A stretch of DNA of 64,000 bases, taken from positions 43,594,742-43,658,741 of the forward strand of contig CALNVZ010001721.1 in NCBI GenBank assembly GCA_940671915.1, read 5' to 3'. The notes beneath the pieces are model-generated. The model was not told where the DNA came from and searched no databases. It worked only from the letters and a program-made list of their open reading frames with translations. The translations under genes were made by a program, and so were the position numbers. Below, in pieces: positions 25,601 to 40,600 of this stretch. This stretch comes from Paracentrotus lividus. Its lineage: Eukaryota; Echinodermata; Echinoidea; Camarodonta; Echinidae. How positions within the stretch are numbered: the first letter of the stretch is position 1; every line of letters starts with the position of its first letter.

Positions 25601-28600
25601 TTCTGCCCTGGTTCCTTACCCATAATGCAACAGCCTGAACAGTGTAGTCTTATTATACAGACCCAGTGGAATGATAACGTACTTTTACACTACTCAATAA
25701 ATTCACATCGCGATGGTTATGTTGCAAAAAAGGAAAACACATACTTTTCCCCTGAAAACACTTTAGTTTCCCAATACAAATTAGATTGTAGGTTAATTTA
25801 TACACTGTTTTGTTAAAAGTTATCTCAAAAGGTATACTTTAAGACTAGCTTTTTATAACATACAGTCAATGAGAGTGTTGCTCAGTTTGCTCTCGCTTTA
25901 AATTATTAATAAATCATGCTGCTGTTCTCATTTTAAAAGCTATTGTGACTTTCTCCTATTTTGTGTCTAGGTGTCTCCTGCATGGTTATGTATCAGCTTG
26001 TAGCAATGGTCTTGAGGATGAACGCAGGATAGAGCTCAGAGAGAAGATTGCTCCAGTGGTCCAGAGCTTAGAAAGAAGGTAATGATAGTAAGAGTTATAC
26101 AGTCAATCTTTCCAAAGTCGATTCTGTAGGGACTGTACTGAAGAAATAGCTTTGACTTGAAGATAATTCGACTTTTGAAAGGATAACACAATATGATATA
26201 AAGAGAAGATGACTTAATTTAATTTTCTCAACTTTAAGGTTGAATGTGTTCAGTTATTATAAAGAGTACTAACGTTTGATGTCATTCAATATGTCAAGGA
26301 TGCTTTTTCTGGACATCTACTGTAGTGTTACAGTTGCACCATAATCAAACCAAAACCTATCCGTAGATGTGCTCAAGCCCAGCATCTGTATCAAACTTAT
26401 ATTTCACTTGTTATTAACTTTGCTACTTTATATTTTGTTCACATGTGAGAAATTGTATTTTTTATGACATTTTATATTTTCGATGAAAAACATAAGTTCA
26501 ACTCATTTTTAAACTTAATTTTTATTTCTATAGATTCCCTGAAGCAATGGATTTGGTTCTTGAGTCTTACCTAGCTGAGATAGAGGATCAAGATAAACAG
26601 AAATACATCCAAGATTTCATCTCTATGTACTCAGGTGGCATGAAGCATCAGGTAAATATATATCATTGTTCAGAAAGAGATTTTACTTCCGGGTTCGTAG
26701 ATCAGATCCTCGATCATGCTTATTTGCATTTTGGTGAAATCCCTTACTTACAAAGAGATATTAGTTTTAATTTAACAAATGGGTGAAGATTATCTGAATG
26801 AGTGTTATTAATTAATCAAGTGTTCATATCATAGGAAACTTAAAAGATCTTTTTTCAGGCAATAAAAAAAAATGCTGTGATGAGGTTTATGTTTCATCAT
26901 GTGGTTAGTCCTAAAAAAGGACTGTGGGGAGAGTAGAAGAGGTAGTGGAGAGTTGAAGAAGAAAAAAAGGGAACTAGATAATAAGAAATCCTTCTTGATT
27001 GACTCCTGAAAAGGACTATAAATCAGGTGAGTAGTCGAGAGGCAAGGCTTATAGAAGAGAGTGCTTGTCATTTCAAACAGCTTGACTGTCCGTCTTCAGG
27101 AGTGAAGGTTTTTAGGTGAAGCATGAGATGAATACATGTAGCTGAGGTACTGACATAGGGGTAATACGTACGCCGGGCGGTCGGCTTAGGCAGAGCTTTA
27201 TTGTGGTGGTTAAGTGGGTGGTTGTTTGGCCAGAAGTGGCAAGCATTGAATTGATGAAATGATGGTCAGCTGGGCTTACGGGTTTGCAGTGTCTTATTGT
27301 GGTCGTTGTGTCGTAGCGTGGATGTTGCATTCTCTACCTCACTTTTCCATGATTAATAATTGTTCTATTTCTTCTTTTTGCCCAGCTTCTTCCAGAAGCC
27401 AACACAAGCTTGGTATTGAGTCTCAACCATGCAAATCCTGATGTCAGAAGAATGGCTGTCAATCATATTTGCAGTCTCATCCAGAAGGTAGATATATCAT
27501 CTTCATTACTTTTCCTATTCGTTATTTTGAAAAGGATTTTTTATTTAATGTATGATATGGATGATGAGTCATACAAATATAAGTTGTCATGCATATTGCG
27601 ACAAAATAGATTTGTAAAATTGTGTGTGTATGTTGCTTTGCAGCCTAAAGCAACCAATAAAATATACCAATGTTCATTTATGGGTTTTAAAAGCATGAGA
27701 ATTATAATGTGATATTAGATTAGGGTTAGTTTATCGTATATCATAATATATTCAATGGAATGTCATTACTTTAATAATCCAACATGTATTTGATATGCAC
27801 TTAATTTGATTTAAAGGAAGGAGAAGTCGACTCTTTCTTCCAGGAGAGTCTGGTTCAACGACTACAGGACGACTCGATGGCTGTGGTGCGTGCTGTATTA
27901 CAGATTGAAGAGGTAAGAAAAGAAATAAGTCATAAATCACTCTGAATCACTTTGACCTCAAGCTGTCTGTAAACCACCTTTTAGCTTTCTTTTAGCTTTC
28001 TCTTCAAACCCCCAAACAGCCCTTCTGGTGTTAGCTGTTGTAGTCACCCAAACTACCTAAATCCTTCCTTTTCATGTGTACCATTCTTATAATTTTACAC
28101 TGTTCTGTTTTAAAATAAGTGAATAGATATCTAGGCATCATAGTAAGAAAATCATGTTCATTTTTCTCTTTATGGGATGCTATTTTTATATGCCGCTGAC
28201 ATCTTAAAAACTATCATACATCAAATTGCACCTCTATTTTATAAAATGTGAAAATGTGAATAATTTTGTACTCAACCTTAGAAATTTACTTGCAACTTCA
28301 GGTAATATTTGTAATTTTTCATTTACATTTTCATTGTGGTTTGTGTTATCCATTTTATTGTAGTGCCTATGTGAGTTGCTACCTGTGGATTCAGTATTTG
28401 CTGCTCTCCAGAAACTACTCATCAAGAAGAAGAAGAAGCATGGCAGTGATTGGTAAGGATAAGAAACGGAAGAGGGGATCATTTTTCCATTTTTTTGCTT
28501 CATATGACTGTGAAAATCTAAGGATACAAGTTTTGCAATTATGAGTAACTTTTCTTCTGTTTTATATCTTTTTCAGCTTCAAATTACAATTAACTATAGA

Positions 28601-31600
28601 TGCATAATTTCATTAAGATAATTAATAACTTTATTGTCATTAATAGTAATGACTTTATGTTTTGGAAGTTCATAATAATCGTTTTATTGCACTTGACACA
28701 TTATGCATTCTCTTTATTCTGGGGATGTTTAGTTTTGTTGCCATTCAAAAGCAATCATAAGAACTGTAATGACAAAAAAAATCCTGATCATTGCTATTCT
28801 TGTTTAATATCATAACATCTATTCTTAATTTTAAAGGAACGATGTGGTGAAAGGAGCAATCAAGGTCATCACCAGCCAAACCTTCATCTCCAAGGCTCCT
28901 CACCTGGTAGATGATGCAGTCGCCATGACGATACCGTACATCTTTACCACAACCCAAACAAACTCTGTCTTGGAGTTGGAGATTCGAGCTGAGATTGCTA
29001 AATCACATCTTGTTAACAGTCATCCATTGATGAAAGGTTTGAAAGCTGGTGAGTTCATGCATCAAGCTTCAAATCTTATTGTCCAAAATAAAGGTGAAAT
29101 GGAAAATCTCTTTGCCCATTTGATTGTGGGCACGGCATCCACTGAGCAGCGCCAGATCGATGTTGCTCTATAACACATGAATGCCTATTTCTTAAAAATT
29201 TGCTTTCAGACAGCACACAAGATACACAGTGCATTGGAGTTCAAAATTTAAAGATAATTTACATTGGGCTAGATCCGCAATACAGAATATTTTATTGAAG
29301 CAAATATGTTTGCTGATTTGAAGATTGAATAATACTAATTTCAGGTTGATAACTACAATGTACATGTACCTCTTGTTCTGTAAACTGTTATGTCTATTTA
29401 ACTCTTTGCCTGCCAAGTTCGACTATAGTCACAATTGTACTTATTAAGTATACAATCGTAATAATTCATTTTCTCTGTAATGGCTGGGCCAAAAGATCTG
29501 AAAATCACTGATAATGCTAGGACCGGGTCTGCGGCATAATTTCTCGTAGTTCATACTAAGCAAATATTGTTATACTATTTTAATAATTAAAGAGAAAATC
29601 TTCTTTTTTATGCTTAAAATTAATGTGGCGGGCAAAGAGTTAAGTTGGACAAATCAAATCAAATCAAATCAAAATTAGGTACCATCAATGATATGTTGTA
29701 AAGGAATTTTATCTTTGTAAAATATTAAAATCACATATAATCTAATCTAGCATCTAATTTTGTATATTGCATTTTTTTTTTTTCATTATTAAAGTGGTAA
29801 GATATATATATTTTCCCCCTCTAGTCTTGTCATCCAAGCGAGTGGTCAGTGACAGCAAGATGACATCCAAGGTTCTTGATCTCTTGGGCAAGAACATGGC
29901 TGCCCTAAACCAAGAACTACTAGAGAAAATGGTAAGCAATGAGTAGAATTGCTCTTAATAATTGATTTCTCTAATCAGCTTTAAATTTTTCAGTTTCTGT
30001 ACAATGCCTTTAACACACAGTAAAATTAAACTAGCATTTTTTGTACACACTTTCAATTTTCATCTTTTCCTTTTGTATTTTTAAACATGTTATATTCCCT
30101 AATATGATTTATGTCACTCTCACACCAACTAGTGCTCAGTAAAAAAAAAAAGACAAAAAAAAAAAGACTCATAATTCATTACAATAGTCTCAATTTGAAT
30201 TGGCTATGTTGAAAGACAAGGGCTATATTATTGATACTCTCACCCTGACAATTACACGTTTTCATCTAATTTGTATGATAGCATTTATAGTGCTCAGTGA
30301 GTAAAAGGGTAATATAATCTCATATTGCCCAGTGACCTGTGTGGCATACATTCCTATCGCTTGGTTGATAATAATGTATATTTCCTTTATCCAGGTATCA
30401 TCTCTGCTCTCTCATCTGAATGCAACTTCCAAGCCCGAGGCCTACAGGTTGATTGTTACTACCGTCTTCCTACGAGCACTGCAACATGTTCATGAAGCTG
30501 AATCTAAACTCTACATGGCTAGGAAACTTCTTGCAGTGCTGGAAATAGATGCTTTGAAGACCTGCCAGAAGAATGTTGAACTAATTAAGACAGAGCAGGT
30601 AGGTTGCGGAATTAATAAATGAGCTGGCGATGATTGCTCCTTGCTTTATTTCATTTGAAATGTAGGGTTAGGTATGGGTTTTATGTTATGTTTCTTGTAT
30701 AATGTTAGGTACATGTATTGTGTTAAGTCCTGTGCGGAAGTTAAGTTGGGGATAGATTGTGGAGCGATTGTCGCCTATGATGTTGCTGATCTTTAACAAC
30801 AAAAAAAATAATAATAATAATTGTGAAAAGAACATTTTTGAAGATGTATAATTGTATGAATGACGGAATGAACACATATTCTGCATTTATTTTTATGCCT
30901 CCGCCACCGAAGGTGGTGCCGGAGGCATTATGTTTTCGGGTTGTCCGTCCGTCCGTACGTCCGTCCGTCCGTCCGTCCGTCCGTACGTCCGTCCCGTTTT
31001 CGTTCTCGCGATAACTTAAGAACCGTTTGACGGATCACTTTCAAACTTGGATCATGTATGCATATGGTAGGGACAATGATCTGATTAGACTTTGGGGTCA
31101 TTAGGTCAAAGGTCAAAGGTCACTGAGGTCATTGTATGCATGAAAATGGCTCGTTCTCGCAATAACTTAAGAACTGTGTGACGGGTCAACTTCAAACTTG
31201 AGTAATGTGTGCATATGGGAGGGGCAATGAACTAATTAGATTTTGGGGTCAAAGGTCAAAGGTCACAGAGGTCATTGTATACATAAAAATAGTTTGTTCT
31301 TGCGATAACTTAATAACCGTTTGAGGGATAAACTTGAAACTTGGGTAATGTGTGCCTATGGGAGGGGCAATGAACTGATTAGATTTTAGGGTCATGAGGT
31401 CAAAGGTCAAAGGTCACAGAGGTCATTGTGTACATGAAAATGGCTTGTTCTCGCAATAAACTTAAAAACCGTTTGACGGATCAATTTCAAACTTGGGTCA
31501 TATGTGCATATGGGACGGACAATAAACTGATTAGAATTTAGAGTCATGAGGTCAAAGTTCAAAGGCCACAGAGGACATTGTGTACGTGAAAATGGCTTGT

Positions 31601-34600
31601 TCTTGCGATAACTTAAGAACAGTTTGATGGATGAACTTCAAACTTGGGTCATGTGTGCATATGGTAGGGACAATGAATTTATTATATTTTGAGGTCATGA
31701 AGTCAAAGGTCAAGGGTCACAGACGTCATTGTATACATGAAAATGGCACGTTCTTGCTGTAACTTCTGAACCGTTTTATGGATCAACTTCAAACTTGGGT
31801 CATGTGGGAGGAAAGATGAACTGATTAGATTTTTGAGGTCAGGACATCAAAGGTCACTGGTTATTTATGTAAATGACTCGTTTGTGCAATTTCTGAAGGA
31901 CCTTTGACAGATCAACTTAAACATGTTTATCCTTTTTATTACATCAGTAGCCATCCTTCCTGAGTTGGAAATAATTCTGATGATACCACTTTAATAGATT
32001 TGGGGTCAATATCTCAAAGATGTCATGGTATAAATGGATGTAAAATACTCAACATGCGCATGCCTTTTTTTTCCGATGTGGCAATACGGAGGCATGCCTT
32101 CCGACCATGCGCGGTCGAAGATTCATCTAGTTCTGTTAAATTATTAAATAGTTAAAGACGATATTTGCTAGAATATCTTTTTTCTGTATTTTTGTTTACA
32201 CTATTATTATGAGAATCTGATATTTCATTACTAAGTATTGTTGGGGAAAGAATGATTCACTAAGAAATTTAAAGTGTTACAGAATTGATAGATATTGGTA
32301 TAAAAACAGCATTTGTTGCCAGTTTTGATAATTTATATTAACAGACAATAAGATATACATTTAACAGATATGAGTTAATTATCATTGAAATATTGTACAC
32401 ACACAGGGGGAGAATACAGAAGAGCAAGATGGCTGCCTCCAGCCAACAGGTGTTCCATCTACTGAACTCCCTCCCCAGCTACACCATCACCTTACTGTCC
32501 TGCTCACATTGAAGAGAAAGCACCGTTTAGCTAGCATGGTATACCTCCATTCATCACAGGTGCAAGCCATGGTATGGGCATTGGAAAGCATGGTGCTCTC
32601 TCTTGCACCGTCAGTATCATCCCTAGCACCGGGTGAGTACCCATGGTACCTGTTAATCAAACCTAAAAGTCAAATTAGAACAATTTCATTTCATTTTCAT
32701 TTATTGTCTAACCATCAACAAATATACAAAATACAAACAAAGTGATAACAACATATTTAAAAAAAATAAAAAAATACATTAATGGATGATTTGGTGACCC
32801 CGGAGAAAGCAGAGCTTATAAAAAGGTGCAACCAAATTACATTACACATAATCAAATATCATATTAAATTTAAACATTTAAGTTAAACACTCCTACAGCA
32901 ATTGTTGTGTATCACATCAAAATGATAGACAAGTTGCTGAGCAAACTTTACAAAGTGTCAAGGAAATGGGCGAAACAATAAAAAATGTCAAATTTTAGGG
33001 AAAATATATTTTGATTTTCTGAATCAATGTATCATGTGTACTCTGTAAAAAAAAAAAGATAGTAAAATGATAAGGGGAAAATATTGTGAAATGGATTATT
33101 TTGCTGATATCTTTGACTCTTTTCTGGCGACTTGTGCCTCATTTTGATATAATGAGTCACAAATGGGAAATCTGACCAGAAATATGATATGAAAATGAGG
33201 AAAGAAAATGGGATTCCAGCTAGTCTCATATCCCAGGCCTCAGGTTCAATATCTTGATGTTTCAGTTCAGAGTCTCGCTGGCTTCCTACATGTATCATTT
33301 TTGCTCATTTACAAAGTGTAGAGTTATGACTGAAGAATCCTACAATGTAAATCAAAGTTTTAGATTTGAGTCGATATTTGAAAAACACCTTCTTTTTTTA
33401 TTTATCAATAATGACTTTCTACCTCCACTTACGTTCTGTTAGAAAGTGAATTTATTTTCTATATCTACCTCATACAACAGAAAGCAAATACAAATGAATA
33501 GACAAAAAAGGTTTACAGATTGGTGCATGGCGTCCTGGAGGTGCCGGTTAGCGGTTAAGTTGAATTTGTGCTCTTCTTAGCACTGGGCAGGAAGAGCTGA
33601 TGTGGGCAGTGACCCTGCACTGGAAACATATCCTGGTGTCGGGGAAGCGACGCTGGCTGGTCGGAATCGGCGAAAATTGGTATGTAGACCAGCACTAAAA
33701 TGAGTTAGTGAGCGGGAATATGGTTGTGGCCTAGCTTTCCCAGATTTCTTCGTTTGCTCGGCCTTCTTCGAGGCTGCAAATTTTTCAGCCTTCCGTAGTC
33801 TTTTCTCATCATCTGAGTCATGGGCAAGGTCATCCGTGACGTATTCTTTCACCGTTGCCCAGCCTTGTGAAGACCTGTTAGCAATCCTAATCTGCTTTTG
33901 CCTGTCCTTTTAACACTGATAGTGCCATTCTCTCATGTCTTGCACAGTCACCACATGGTCCCCCTCTTCTACGTGATTTCATGCATCTCCCACATATGTA
34001 GTAACCTTCACAGATTGCTGATACTGTTGCCTGTTTACTTTGGATTTGAAGGTTGGAGAATGTGAAGGAGGATTGGCCTTGCAAGCAGAATCGACGCGCT
34101 GTTGTAGATAGTAAATTGAATTCAATTCCATTTATTTGTCTCAAGCATAAAAAACATGAACATCAGATAATATGAATACAAGGTAAAAATAAGATACAAT
34201 AGAATACAATAAAAATTATGCATGAGTGGGCAGCAGTCAAGAAGGAATTGGGCCCTTATGTGATGCTGACCCCAAAACATATAAATATTACAATACTATA
34301 TGACCTATGTATTTACAATAAAAATAACATAAAACAATAATAATATAACAAAACAGTAATGACATCAAACAAAACATAACAAATCCACTGGTTTATTGAT
34401 ACAAATTTTTGATTAGATTGTCAGTACTTTGCTTAATATATAAATTGATTAAAAATGACGTCAATTTTGATTTAAATGAGCTTAGTGTTGGGGATGATTT
34501 AATGTACTTTTGCAAAGCGTTCCATTGAATTGGTCCCTTGTAAAATATTGTCCTTAAATAATAATGGCGTATAGTATTTCTTCATTCGAGGCGGGAATTT

Positions 34601-37600
34601 TGTCGTTCATTATTCTACGCGGCAAGAGACTGGAGAGCCTAACTCCGGGCTTTGATCCAAGATTGATACTATAGGTTTGCTTCTCAAAACATGAGAGTGA
34701 CCGTAACAAAAGATTATGTAATATGGATGGCATGCTAAGCATGTCAAGCATGCATTCGATAATAAAAATAAATTTCACTTTTCAAATCATTTGATAATTA
34801 AAGGAAGCCTGTTGTGTCTTTCCAGATTCCAAATGGTGGGTTCCTGGCACAGAAGAAGGTGAAGTCGGAGGTCAGTTTGTGACCTTTCTGCTCCAGCTTG
34901 TTGACCTCTTGACCCAAGGGTCAACAGAATGTCATCTGAAAGACAAGACTAAGCAAGGATTCAGGAATATCATGCAGAGTGTTATTAAGGTATTGTACAT
35001 TTTTATCATAGCATGAAATGATACACCTTAATAATAGGCAACTTTTAGATAGAGTTTAGATTAATATTAAATTTTTTGTTTCTATGCATGTAGTGTTAAC
35101 TAATTATTACCTTGCTTAGCAAACGCAGCAGTGATTTACATTTGTACATTTTCAACCCATTTTTATTGAAACAGGATCATAGATTGTAGAATTTGATAAC
35201 TCCTAATAAGTTTCATTCTACCTTATCAAGGTAAATATTACCACAATGATCTGATTAAAATCATGTCTGACAAAGTTTTTGTTATGATTTACTGTTTAAG
35301 TTACATGTCATTTTTTAGAACGGGTAAAAAAGTTAGTTCATCTCAAAACCTAATACCGATCTGAATTGAATGGTATAATTTAGCCTTCTGTACAATATGG
35401 TTTTCTCCAATTATGCCTGCTGTATCTTATAAGAGTCTTGATATCTTATGTCATTTCACAAAACTCCATATTCTTAATCTGATTCCATGAATCTCAATTC
35501 AAATCATTACAGAATCTGTTCGCTGATTCCACATCATTCCTGAAGCTGCTCAGCGTAGGATGGATAGGTCATGTGATGTCCTCTCAGCCAATGGGATTCA
35601 AACCTTCGCCACTGTTTCAAGTTAGGTGCCTGAACATGGCTGCTGCCTTGTTTGGCTCATTTGAGCAGGATCAACTTGGTTCCTTGCTGGGAAAGGAAAG
35701 CAGTGGTAAGTTGATTACGTAGAATGATGAGGGCGCCGGAGGCATCGTGTTGCAAGATTTTCCGAACATGTACATCTGTCCCGATTACCCATTATTGCAA
35801 TATCTCGGGAACGGCTTAACTGTAATGTTTACTTCAAGCTTGATGATAGTATACAGTATATCACCATGGGAAGACATTCTGATTAGATTTGTGATAAGGT
35901 CAATACAAGGGATAAATTCAAGGGATAGATGGGACATCAAACACATTTTAACTGATATAGCAGATACCAAAAATAGACAAAATGTGACATTCGCATAATT
36001 AATAAACATAAGCACCATCCATTTCTTGAAAGTTTTGTGATTCAGCCACAACTGACAGCTTCATAAGGAATAATGTTATCACTTTCGTCACAAGGAAATT
36101 TCTTTTGATGTGCTTCTTGATTTTGTTTTTCCAGTTATTCCCTGTCTGTTGATGTCACTGTCCAGCCCCCTGGAACCAGTAAGATCTGTGGCTATGAGAT
36201 GCCTGGAGACCATTGGCGATAGTTACCATGGAGACAGTGCCGGCCCTTACTATTGGCTTGTCCAGAGATTACTCAAGAAGAAAGAAGCTATTGAACTGGA
36301 TTCTGGATACATCAAACATGTATGTTTGTGAGAGATAATTGAAGGCTCTTTCCTTTCCACCTCATTTTTGTGTTTTAAATACTTGAATTGAAAATCCCAG
36401 CTTAGTATTGTCTCATTGTTTAATTGAATTAATTTCTTCTCTTTTCTTGTATTTCCTTTATTCCTCTAAATACCAAATGGCCCATATTCTAAACCAAAGA
36501 CTCAGTTTGTATGAGTTCAAGTTTATGTGATTCTTTTATCTGAGCATCAGCCAAAGGATCGCAACGATAGCACCACAAAAACTTCGACTCATACAAACTC
36601 AGTCTTCATTTCATTTTAAAAATACATTGTTTTTTTTGTCAATGAAGTATTATCAGCTTATCATCATCATCATCTGGATACGAGGAGAGGTAGATCCTGT
36701 AATCCTCGGTCTAGTCTATCTATACAATGTACTTTGAAATTGTCATTACTTTGGTATTGCACATGCGCATGGGTTCAAGACATTTTGATTAAGAGAGGTT
36801 GAAAAGCTCAGTCTTCCAGTGTTTATCCAGTCGAGTTTTGAAGACATCAATAGAATTTGAGTCAATTATTTCTTGGGGTCGTCTGTTCCAGTCTTCCACC
36901 ACTCTGTTGCTGAAGAAGCACTTTCTGACCTCTAGGTGGGACCTCTCCTTGAAGATTTTTAGGGAGTGACCTCTAGTTGTTGTGTGAGTTGATAAGGTGA
37001 AAAACTGACGGGGGTCCAGTCTCACCATTCCCTTGAGGATTTTAAACACTGTTATGAAAGCTTTCTATTGTGAATGCCTACTTATCATTAAAGTATTCTC
37101 ACGATTGTTTCACCTTTTCAAATTCAGGCTCTTGGGAACTCACTCATGAAAGCCAGCAAGGTGCCAGTCATCACTTTCCCAAAGCAGAAGAAAGCTGAAG
37201 CATCGCCCGATTTGAAAGGATCTTCTGCTATACAGGCAAATCAATGCCTGGAATGGATCTTAGAGTATGTGAAGCAGGAGGGCATTCCACATCAGGCACA
37301 GAGAGCACTTCTTCAACTTCTTGAGGAAGTAGATTTGGAAGTAAGTCCTTGCTTTTGTAATATGGTCGTTTAAAGTGTTGACCTTCAACAGTGGATGAAG
37401 TATTGAGACATGTTTTTATGAAGTATTCATGTACTAATGAAAGTATTTAGAGGATGTACTTGTAAAAATGTTTTGCGCTTACGTTGACTGTCCCTCAGGT
37501 TGCAAATTTTACCCGAAACATAGAAACAGTCGATCATGTCAATAAGAATTTTATATTTTGGTGAACAAACTTGTGTATTGCGCCCCTCTTGGAAAGAGAT

Positions 37601-40600
37601 GTTTTATAACTTTTTCCTACTCTAGATTTTGTCTAAATAATATTTTGTTTCTAATCCTAACCCAACATGTATATCTGAGATGAATCTTTCACGAAATGAA
37701 AATGTGGAATAATTGCCATCAGAGCAAAGGTCGTTTCACCAAAATATATCAAACCAAAGAAGATCACAATTGAAACCCCTAAGCTTGGATTCTTGGAAAC
37801 AACTTCATGTACAACAATTTTACTTTGATGTGACAATATTCCCCCCCCCCCTTTCAGATTGTTCTGTCATCTCTGATGGACCTCCTTCAAGATCTGTTAG
37901 TCCAAGCTTTTGTTGCAGAGAGCGCCCTCAGTATTGACCAGACCAACAGCTTGCACTGCATCCTAAGTCACATGACCCCTCAGACATCCCACCTGATGTC
38001 AGAGCAGAAGTGCCTTGATCTCCTCCTGGAAGTTCTTAGTCGAGAGAAACCGGTTTGCACAGGTCTGATGTCTCCATTAGAAATGGCTTTGAAACAGGTA
38101 AGTTCTTCAATTCTTGCAAAGTACTTCACATGTTAGCACCATGAGGCCTGCTTGTTAAAGCAAAGCTTGAGTTCTTACAGCCAAAATAATTTGGGATGAA
38201 TCTGTAAGATATGTCCTCATATTGTTCCATTAAAATATACCTACACAAGATTACACTCACGTTTTGATAATGATTTCAGAAGAAATTTGGAGAAAATATC
38301 GAAACAGTCGGTCAAATTGAGACTTGGAGTAGACCGCTATCTTGCCTGCAGTCTCGGCACAACACACACACACAGATCCAGTGCGAACTGCGTGCACATG
38401 ATATACGCATAGACTTTCCACATGGCAAGAGCCAAGTACGCACTTCGCAGACGTCCAGACCAGCTACAGAAATTATGCTTAGTTTGCTCTTTTCTCAGCA
38501 AATACACAATTTTCTGTAAATTCCTTTGGTCTGTAGTATTTATTTCCTATGCTTGAGATTCTGGTATGAACAAGTATGTTTTGATTTTTTCATCATGACT
38601 ACTACTGAAGATTATCTTTAAGTGAGTTTTGTAAAATGAGAGATGTCAAATTTGTAGTTTTACGTTACTGTAAAAGCAAACATTTTTGCACGCATAACAC
38701 TTCCTGAAATTTTATGAGGAGGCAAGATTTGCAAAAGTGAAATGCCTGCTAATTTTTATGTCTGCATAATACATTGAATACCAGTACAAATTACATGACT
38801 GTACACTGTACAATTGAGTCAATGATGTTTTTATTTATTTAGTAAAACAAATATGGCGAGTCAAAATAACTGTTGTTAACTGATTTGTTTCAATATTTCT
38901 ACAGATTACTGGAGCATTCTTCATGGCACTCCCTACGCCAGCTATCCAGCAGGCGATCCTAGCCAGATTGATAGATCTTCAAGTAGATACAAACAGCTCA
39001 GCTACAGCTAATCTGCTGGCTAAGGTTATCAAGAAGGTGGGTTGATGAATGATTTAGAATCATAATGTATTTGATCTTTTTCTTTCTTTTTTGTTAATTG
39101 TTGTATTTTATTCATAGGATTTCATTGACATGCATATTATTTTATTTCAATATATGAACAATGAATTGCGAGTACATACATTGTGTAATATCAATCTTAA
39201 AAATTACAACTACAAAAATATTGAAACTACCTACCCAATAAGAGAGATCTAGTTGAGTAAAATTGAGTCAGAAAGAGCCTGAGCTTTTGACCGTAGCACA
39301 ATCTTTGTCAGAATACATTAATACACAAATATGTGTAGCTATTTTTTACAAAGAGTGTGTGAGTGCAGTATATTGGTTGTCAATGTGTTATTCTTTAAAA
39401 AGCTCTATATTATAGTGTTGAAGCAAATTTCAAACAGCGAGAATATTCATGTATAATTTTGTTTTCTTTGATGTTCAGCTCCCATTGCAGGCATCACAGG
39501 TTGTGAAAGAACTGAGTCAGATCACAGTCGGTCACAAACCAAAGAGCGTCAAAGATGCACGAAGAGTCCGGTAAGTTTATTCTCAAGCACTTTCTTTAAA
39601 GTTTTTTCTCCTTCTTTGCTTCTATCTTGTTCTTCAGGGTATATTTTTCAAATTAACAGTTAACTATGCCTTAGTTGAATTTTTGGGGACTGAAGGAATA
39701 TCTTTGACTTAAACTTATGAAAGTTTATAAACAATAGAACATACATAAAGAGAAAATTATTTGAGATATCCAAACTTGTTGACTGTATGCATTCTTTTGT
39801 TAATCTTTAATCTGCTTTTGTCAGGTAAACTAAAACAAAACACTGTAATATTGTGTCATTAAAAATATATGCAATTTCATAAAGGTAAATCATCACTATG
39901 GCAATGATCATAAACATAATGTAAAGGAATATACTGGCATGGCAAATGAACATAGCAGGCAAAATATCTTTATGATTGTTCATGTCCTGTGAAGTTGTTA
40001 TTATGGGTAAATATTTGAAGATTTGTTCATTGTGAATTATCCCCGATGTTCTAATCTTCAGGCAAAAGCAGAAGGCGGCTGACGATACTGCTGCACAGTC
40101 ATCAACAAGCGAGGGCAGGGCGTGGCAGAGGGTGATGACAATTTTAGAGAACCTTCAGCAGAGGAAACTTGGCAAGATGGAGGACAGGCACACCATCGTA
40201 CCAACGCTGTTTACTCTCCTCAGCTTGTGAGTTTATTTCTATTTAGTCTGCTATTTGTTTTTGTTATCCGGTTTTCAGTGGGATATTCTACCTATTGCCA
40301 CTGATGGCCTCTTTCACTTAATCTTTCTTATTTAATTATACTTGGCAAGATGGAAGACAGACATACCATCGTACCAACGCTCTTTACTCTTCTCAGCTTT
40401 TGAGTTGATTTCTATTTAATCAGGGTTTTGCTTCTGTTCTCTGGTTTCCAATGGTATTCTGTCATTGATTGCCACTTTCAAGTACTCATAAATTTCCTAT
40501 TGTTATTGAATTTCAGTCAAGTTTGTGTGATGTGCTTTCTGATTTTTATTCTTCCAAAGAAAGCTGCTGTTCTAGAGTTTAGTTCATTAAATCTAAAATT

